Of a stretch of 64,000 bases of DNA, positions 60,782 to 64,000 are shown in pieces. The stretch is from Phenylobacterium sp. J426 (GTDB lineage: Bacteria; Pseudomonadota; Alphaproteobacteria; Caulobacterales; Caulobacteraceae): NCBI RefSeq assembly GCF_024699945.1, contig NZ_JAJOMY010000001.1, positions 1,240,001 to 1,304,000 of the forward strand, written 5' to 3'. Below the pieces are notes generated by a model, which searched no databases, had not been told where the DNA came from, and was given only the letters and a program-made list of their open reading frames with translations. The position numbers and the translations under genes are program-made. Positions within the stretch are counted from its first letter, which is position 1. Each line of letters starts with the position of its first letter.

Positions 60782-61486
60782 ATGGCCCGCGAGATCGTCC
60801 TCGACACGGAAACCACCGGCTTCGATCCCAAAACGGGCGACCGCCTGGTCGAACTGGCCTGCCTCGAGATCGAGAGCTTCGTGCCGACCGGCCGGTCGCT
60901 CCACGTCTACATAGACCCGTGCCGCGACATGCCGGCCGAGGCGGAGAAGGTGCACGGCCTGTCTACCGCCTTTCTCCGTGGCAAGCCGAGGTTCGAGCAT
61001 CCCGAGGTGGTCGAAGCCTTCCTCGACTTCATCGGCGACGCACCGCTGATCGCCCACAACGCCGCTTTCGACCGCGGCTTCATCAACTGGGAGCTGGCCA
61101 ACTGCAGCCGGCAGGAGATCCCGGAGCATCGCTGGGTCGACACCTTGGCCCTGGCCAAGCAGCGTTTCCCGGGCATGCACAATTCGCTGGATGCGTTGTG
61201 CAGGCGCTTCAAAATCTCGTTGGCCGAGCGCGAGAAGCACGGCGCGCTGATCGACACCAAGCTGCTGGCGGCGGTCTATCTGGAACTACGGGGCGGCCGC
61301 GAGCGCCGGCTGGAGCTGACCTCGGCCGTGGCTGCGGCCGCGGTCCACGCCGCCACCCGCAACGCCTATGGCGCCCGGCCACGGCCGCTGGCGCCGCTCT
61401 CCACCGAGGATGAACGCGCCGCGCACGCCGCCTTCATCCGCGAGGTCGTGAAGAGCGAAGAGCTCTGGAAGAAGTTCGGGATCTGA
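60782..61486 (+). CDS. dnaQ: DNA polymerase III epsilon subunit (3'-5' exonuclease)
   Basis: 234 residues. DEDDh exonuclease motifs: ExoI L-D-T-E-T-T-G-F, ExoII A-H-N-A-A-F-D, ExoIII H-G-A-L-I-D-T. The C terminus (about 190-234) is the region that binds the polymerase alpha subunit. It proof-reads replication. Together with holA it puts two polymerase III subunits close to the origin. Confidence 0.96.
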   Translation: MAREIVLDTETTGFDPKTGDRLVELACLEIESFVPTGRSLHVYIDPCRDMPAEAEKVHGLSTAFLRGKPRFEHPEVVEAFLDFIGDAPLIAHNAAFDRGFINWELANCSRQEIPEHRWVDTLALAKQRFPGMHNSLDALCRRFKISLAEREKHGALIDTKLLAAVYLELRGGRERRLELTSAVAAAAVHAATRNAYGARPRPLAPLSTEDERAAHAAFIREVVKSEELWKKFGI

Positions 61487-61513
61487 TTTCCCTCCCCGAT
61501 CAAGGGAGGGAAA
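61487..61513. terminator. Two-way terminator hairpin between dnaQ and secB
   Basis: TTTCCCTCCC (61487-61496) and GGGAGGGAAA (61504-61513) form a perfect ten-base stem with a seven-base loop. It starts directly after the dnaQ stop and ends four bases before the secB stop. T-rich ends on both strands suit termination in both directions. Confidence 0.8.
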
Positions 61514-61517
61514 GCGA

Positions 61518-62000
61518 CTAGGCGTGGCCGACGTTTTCGGATTCCTGCGCCTTCCGCGCGGCGTAGACGCCGGCGAAATCGATCGGATCCAGCATGAAGG
61601 GCGGGAAGCCGCCTTCCGACGTCACGTCGGCGATGATCCGACGCGCGAAGGGGAACAGGAAGCGCGGGCACTCGATCAACAGCACCGGCTCCATGTCCTC
61701 GGCCGGAATGCCGGCGATCTGGAAGACGCCGCCATAGAGCAGCTCCACAACGAAGAGCGCGCCGTCCTCCCGGGCGGCCTTGGCCGAGAGCTTGAGGTCG
61801 ACCTCGAAGAGCCCGTCTTCGCGGCCGCGGGCGTTCATCTCGACACCAAGGTCGATCTGAGGTTGGCCGCCGTTGCGCAGGGCTTCAGGCGCGCGGGGGT
61901 TCTCGAACGAGAGATCGCGAATGAACTGCGCGAGGATGCGGATGCCGGGGCCTTCGGCGGCTTCGGGTGCGCCCAGCGCGCCGGCGTCGATTTCGGACAT
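61518..62000 (-). CDS. secB: Protein-export chaperone SecB
   Basis: 160 residues. The SecB fold starts [16 protein letters not shown], and the later [11 protein letters not shown] and [14 protein letters not shown] are conserved. As a tetramer it holds unfolded precursors and passes them to SecA. Divergent from the Tim44-like gene; 161 bases separate them. Confidence 0.96.
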   Translation of the reverse strand: MSEIDAGALGAPEAAEGPGIRILAQFIRDLSFENPRAPEALRNGGQPQIDLGVEMNARGREDGLFEVDLKLSAKAAREDGALFVVELLYGGVFQIAGIPAEDMEPVLLIECPRFLFPFARRIIADVTSEGGFPPFMLDPIDFAGVYAARKAQESENVGHA

Positions 62001-62161
62001 GGTTCGGGTAAAATCCTGTTGGGGAACGCAGATGTTGGCGCCCGCTTGGGCGGCTCGGCTAACATGGGGTCTCTAGCGATGCAACGTCGCCCCTGACGGC
62101 GGCGTTCCGGCAGCCTATATAGAGGCGTTGGGCGGATTGTCCGAAGCGCTAAGGGATCGCG

Positions 62162-62782
62162 TTGCAAGTTCTCGAGCTGATCATCTTCGCCGGCCTCGCG
62201 GCCATCGTGCTCTACCAGCTCTACGCCGTGCTGGGACGGCGCGTCGGACGCCAGCCGGAAGACCAGCAGCCGCAGGCCGAGGCCGCGCAGGGACCCGTGC
62301 GTCCTGTCGACCGCGCGCCTGAGACCCTTGAGGAGGGCGTGGCGCTGACCGGTCTGGCCGCCGTGCGCGCACAGGATCCAAGCTTCGACGTCGGCCGCTT
62401 CCTGGGCGGCGCCAAGCAGGCCTACGAGATGATCGTGCGCGCCTTCGCCGAGGGCGACCGGGCGACGCTCAAGAACCTGCTGGCGCCCCAGGTGCTGTCC
62501 AGCTTCGAGGGCGCGATCGATCAGCGGGAGGCCGAAGGTCGGACCGAGAGCGTCGAATTCTTCCATGCGCCGCGAGCGGACCTGGAAAAGGCCGACGTGG
62601 GTCCTGGCGATGTGGCCCGCCTCACCGTCCGCTTTCTTGCCGAGTTCCGCAGCCGTTCGAAGGGCCCCGAGGGCGAAGCCGTGGACGACCGCCGCACTGC
62701 CGAGCTCTGGACGTTCGAACGCAATCTCAAGAGCCGCGACCCCAACTGGATGCTGGTCCACGTCGACGCCGCGGAGGCGTAA
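62162..62782 (+). CDS. Tim44-domain protein (TimA-like)
   Basis: 206 residues, TTG start. One N-terminal membrane helix (LELIIFAGLAAIVLYQLY), a variable linker, then a Tim44-type domain (FLGGAKQAYEMIVRAFAEGD, WTFERNL). The bacterial relatives of mitochondrial Tim44 are inner-membrane associated and of unknown exact role in alphaproteobacteria. A secB-timA-mltA neighbourhood is common in the group. The stop is five bases before the mltA start. Confidence 0.88.
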   Translation: MQVLELIIFAGLAAIVLYQLYAVLGRRVGRQPEDQQPQAEAAQGPVRPVDRAPETLEEGVALTGLAAVRAQDPSFDVGRFLGGAKQAYEMIVRAFAEGDRATLKNLLAPQVLSSFEGAIDQREAEGRTESVEFFHAPRADLEKADVGPGDVARLTVRFLAEFRSRSKGPEGEAVDDRRTAELWTFERNLKSRDPNWMLVHVDAAEA

Positions 62783-62787
62783 GCCCC

Positions 62788-63873
62788 TTGAGTCTGCGCC
62801 CGGTCCTGGGGGCCGCCGTGGCGGCCCTGAGCCTCGCCGCCTGCGCCACGCCCACGGCCGTTCCGCCGCTGGGTCCCGGCCCCGTCGCGCCGCACGAACC
62901 GCGTAAGCCGCCGCTGCCGCCTGGCCCGGAACCGGCGCGGCGGGTCGAGCTCACCACCCTGCGCGGCTGGGCGGCCGAAGATCACGCCGAGGCCTTCCGC
63001 GCCTTCCGCGAGACCTGCCACGCTGCGCGCCGCCGCGAACTCGCCGACGCCTGCGCCCGAGCCCGGGCGCGCGGGCCCATGGGGCCGTCGGACGCCCGCA
63101 GCTTCCTCGAAGAGGTGTTCCAGGCCGAGGCCCTGCCCGGTGACGGTGTCCTGACCGCCTACTTCGCCCCGGTTTACGCCGCGCGCCGCAAGCCGGACGC
63201 GGAGTTCAGCATGCCGGTGCGGCCGAAGCCTGCCGACCTCGTGAACGGCGAAGCCTATGCCGAGCGGGCCGAAATCGAGGCCCGGCCCGCAGCCGACGCC
63301 ATCGCCTGGATGCGGCCCGAGGAGTTGTTCTTCCTGCAGATTCAGGGCTCGGGCGTACTGGTGTTCGAGGACGGGCGGCGGATGAAGGCGCTCTACGCAG
63401 CCACCAACGGCCGGCCCTTCGTCGGCATCGCCAATCCGATGCGCGACCGCGGCCTTCTTGGGCGCGACAACACCTCGGGCGAGGCGATCCGCGCTTGGCT
63501 GGCGGCCAATCGTGGCCCCGCGGCCGACGAGATCATGCGGCTCAACCCGCGCTACGCCTTCTTCCGGCTGGCGCCCGACGACGGCAAGCCGCCGGCGGGC
63601 GCGGCGAATGTCCCCTTGCCCGCGGGCCGGGCCATCGCGGTTGACCCGGCGTTCAACACCTATGGCGACGTCTTCTGGATCGACGGCGAGGCGCCGTTGC
63701 TGGCGGGCGCCTTCCCGACGTACCGCCGCCTCGTGACCGCGCTGGACACAGGCGGGGCCATCAAGGGCCCGGTCCGGGCCGACCTCTACCTGGGAGAAGG
63801 TCCTGCCGCGGGGACCGAAGCCGGCCGGGTGCGGCACACCCTGCGCATGTACCGGCTGGTCCCCAGGCAGTGA
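62788..63873 (+). CDS. mltA: Membrane-bound lytic murein transglycosylase A
   Basis: 361 residues, TTG start. A signal peptide ends with the lipobox S-L-A-A-C near residue 20. The MltA core has G-V-L-T-A-Y-F-A-P-V-Y, FLQIQGSG, and a catalytic Asp in A-L-D-T-G-G-A-I-K-G. It cleaves peptidoglycan with formation of 1,6-anhydro ends. Follows the Tim44-like gene in one operon. Confidence 0.94.
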   Translation: MSLRPVLGAAVAALSLAACATPTAVPPLGPGPVAPHEPRKPPLPPGPEPARRVELTTLRGWAAEDHAEAFRAFRETCHAARRRELADACARARARGPMGPSDARSFLEEVFQAEALPGDGVLTAYFAPVYAARRKPDAEFSMPVRPKPADLVNGEAYAERAEIEARPAADAIAWMRPEELFFLQIQGSGVLVFEDGRRMKALYAATNGRPFVGIANPMRDRGLLGRDNTSGEAIRAWLAANRGPAADEIMRLNPRYAFFRLAPDDGKPPAGAANVPLPAGRAIAVDPAFNTYGDVFWIDGEAPLLAGAFPTYRRLVTALDTGGAIKGPVRADLYLGEGPAAGTEAGRVRHTLRMYRLVPRQ

Positions 63874-63883
63874 GGGTCCGGCG

Positions 63884-64000
63884 ATGAAGCGGCCGCTCAA
63901 GCCGGATGAGCTGAGGATCTGGTCGCTCGTCGCCGCGACGGTCCACCCGCTGCCCGGCAAGGCCACGCCCAAGAAGCCGGCCCCCCAGAGCCTCGACGCC
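63884..64000 (+). CDS. Smr-domain protein, 5' part only
   Basis: 39 codons before the window edge. M-K-R-P-L-K-P-D-E-L-R-I-W-S-L-V-A-A-T-V-H-P-L-P-G is the usual start of alphaproteobacterial Smr/MutS2-like proteins found after mltA. The Smr domain itself (a possible nuclease) is outside the window. It starts ten bases after the mltA stop. Confidence 0.75.
   Translation, partial: MKRPLKPDELRIWSLVAATVHPLPGKATPKKPAPQSLDA

Overview
The window is about 70% G+C and looks like a chromosome segment from the family Caulobacteraceae (Caulobacter or Phenylobacterium; the sequence alone does not decide the genus). Three things support this: the chemotaxis gene order mcp-cheX-cheY-cheA-cheW-cheR-cheB-cheY, the run cenR / L,D-transpeptidase / yggS / ntrZ-like / leuS / lptE / holA / parB / parA / rsmG / mnmG / mnmE / rho / hemJ / hemH / hemE, and a hemE-ppsR gap, which is where the Caulobacter replication origin (Cori) lies.

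Layout. (1) 1-9.6 kb, minus strand: a translationally coupled chemotaxis operon with two tandem chemoreceptor genes at its head. (2) 9.7-23.7 kb: accessory envelope functions, namely a TorF-type porin, a MarR regulator, a TonB-dependent receptor, an amidohydrolase with a CIA30-like tail, a hybrid histidine kinase, a large autotransporter with six near-identical 261-bp Ig-like repeats, and a small NTF2-like protein. (3) 23.8-32 kb: tRNA-Arg(CCG), a quinohaemoprotein dehydrogenase, a FixJ-type regulator, a LapG-type protease, dnaJ and dnaK (with a sigma-32-like promoter) and two small proteins. (4) 32.1-37.3 kb: ftsK, a UVR-motif protein, lolA, a candidate small RNA, xth, and a low-G+C islet with a retropepsin-like protease and its partner. 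(5) 37.5-45.4 kb: cenR, L,D-transpeptidase, yggS, a ThiE-like protein, ntrZ-like, a DUF3576 lipoprotein, leuS-lptE-holA. (6) 45.4-57.4 kb, mostly minus strand: parB-parA-rsmG-mnmG-mnmE with three parS sites, two plus-strand enzyme genes, rho, and hemJ-hemH-hemE. (7) 57.36-57.86 kb: the predicted origin with DnaA-box-like, CtrA-box-like and CcrM sites. (8) 57.9-64 kb, mostly plus strand: ppsR-maf-aroE-coaE, dnaQ, secB (minus), a Tim44-like gene, mltA and the start of an Smr-domain gene.

How the genes fit together: the right half is an origin-proximal module. Genes point away from the 57.4-57.9 kb gap on both sides, and the parS cluster with parAB lies about 8-9.5 kb to its left. Segregation, tRNA U34 modification, haem synthesis, DNA polymerase III subunits (holA, dnaQ) and envelope maintenance are packed around it.

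Quality warning: at least fifteen genes, several essential (ftsK, holA, coupled aroE/maf, mnmE), are split by one-base shifts. Most lie at or beside short G/C runs, and one is a missing T in a T run. This is the signature of consensus error in a long-read assembly, not pseudogene formation. I give the whole reconstructed span of each such gene and name the break point.
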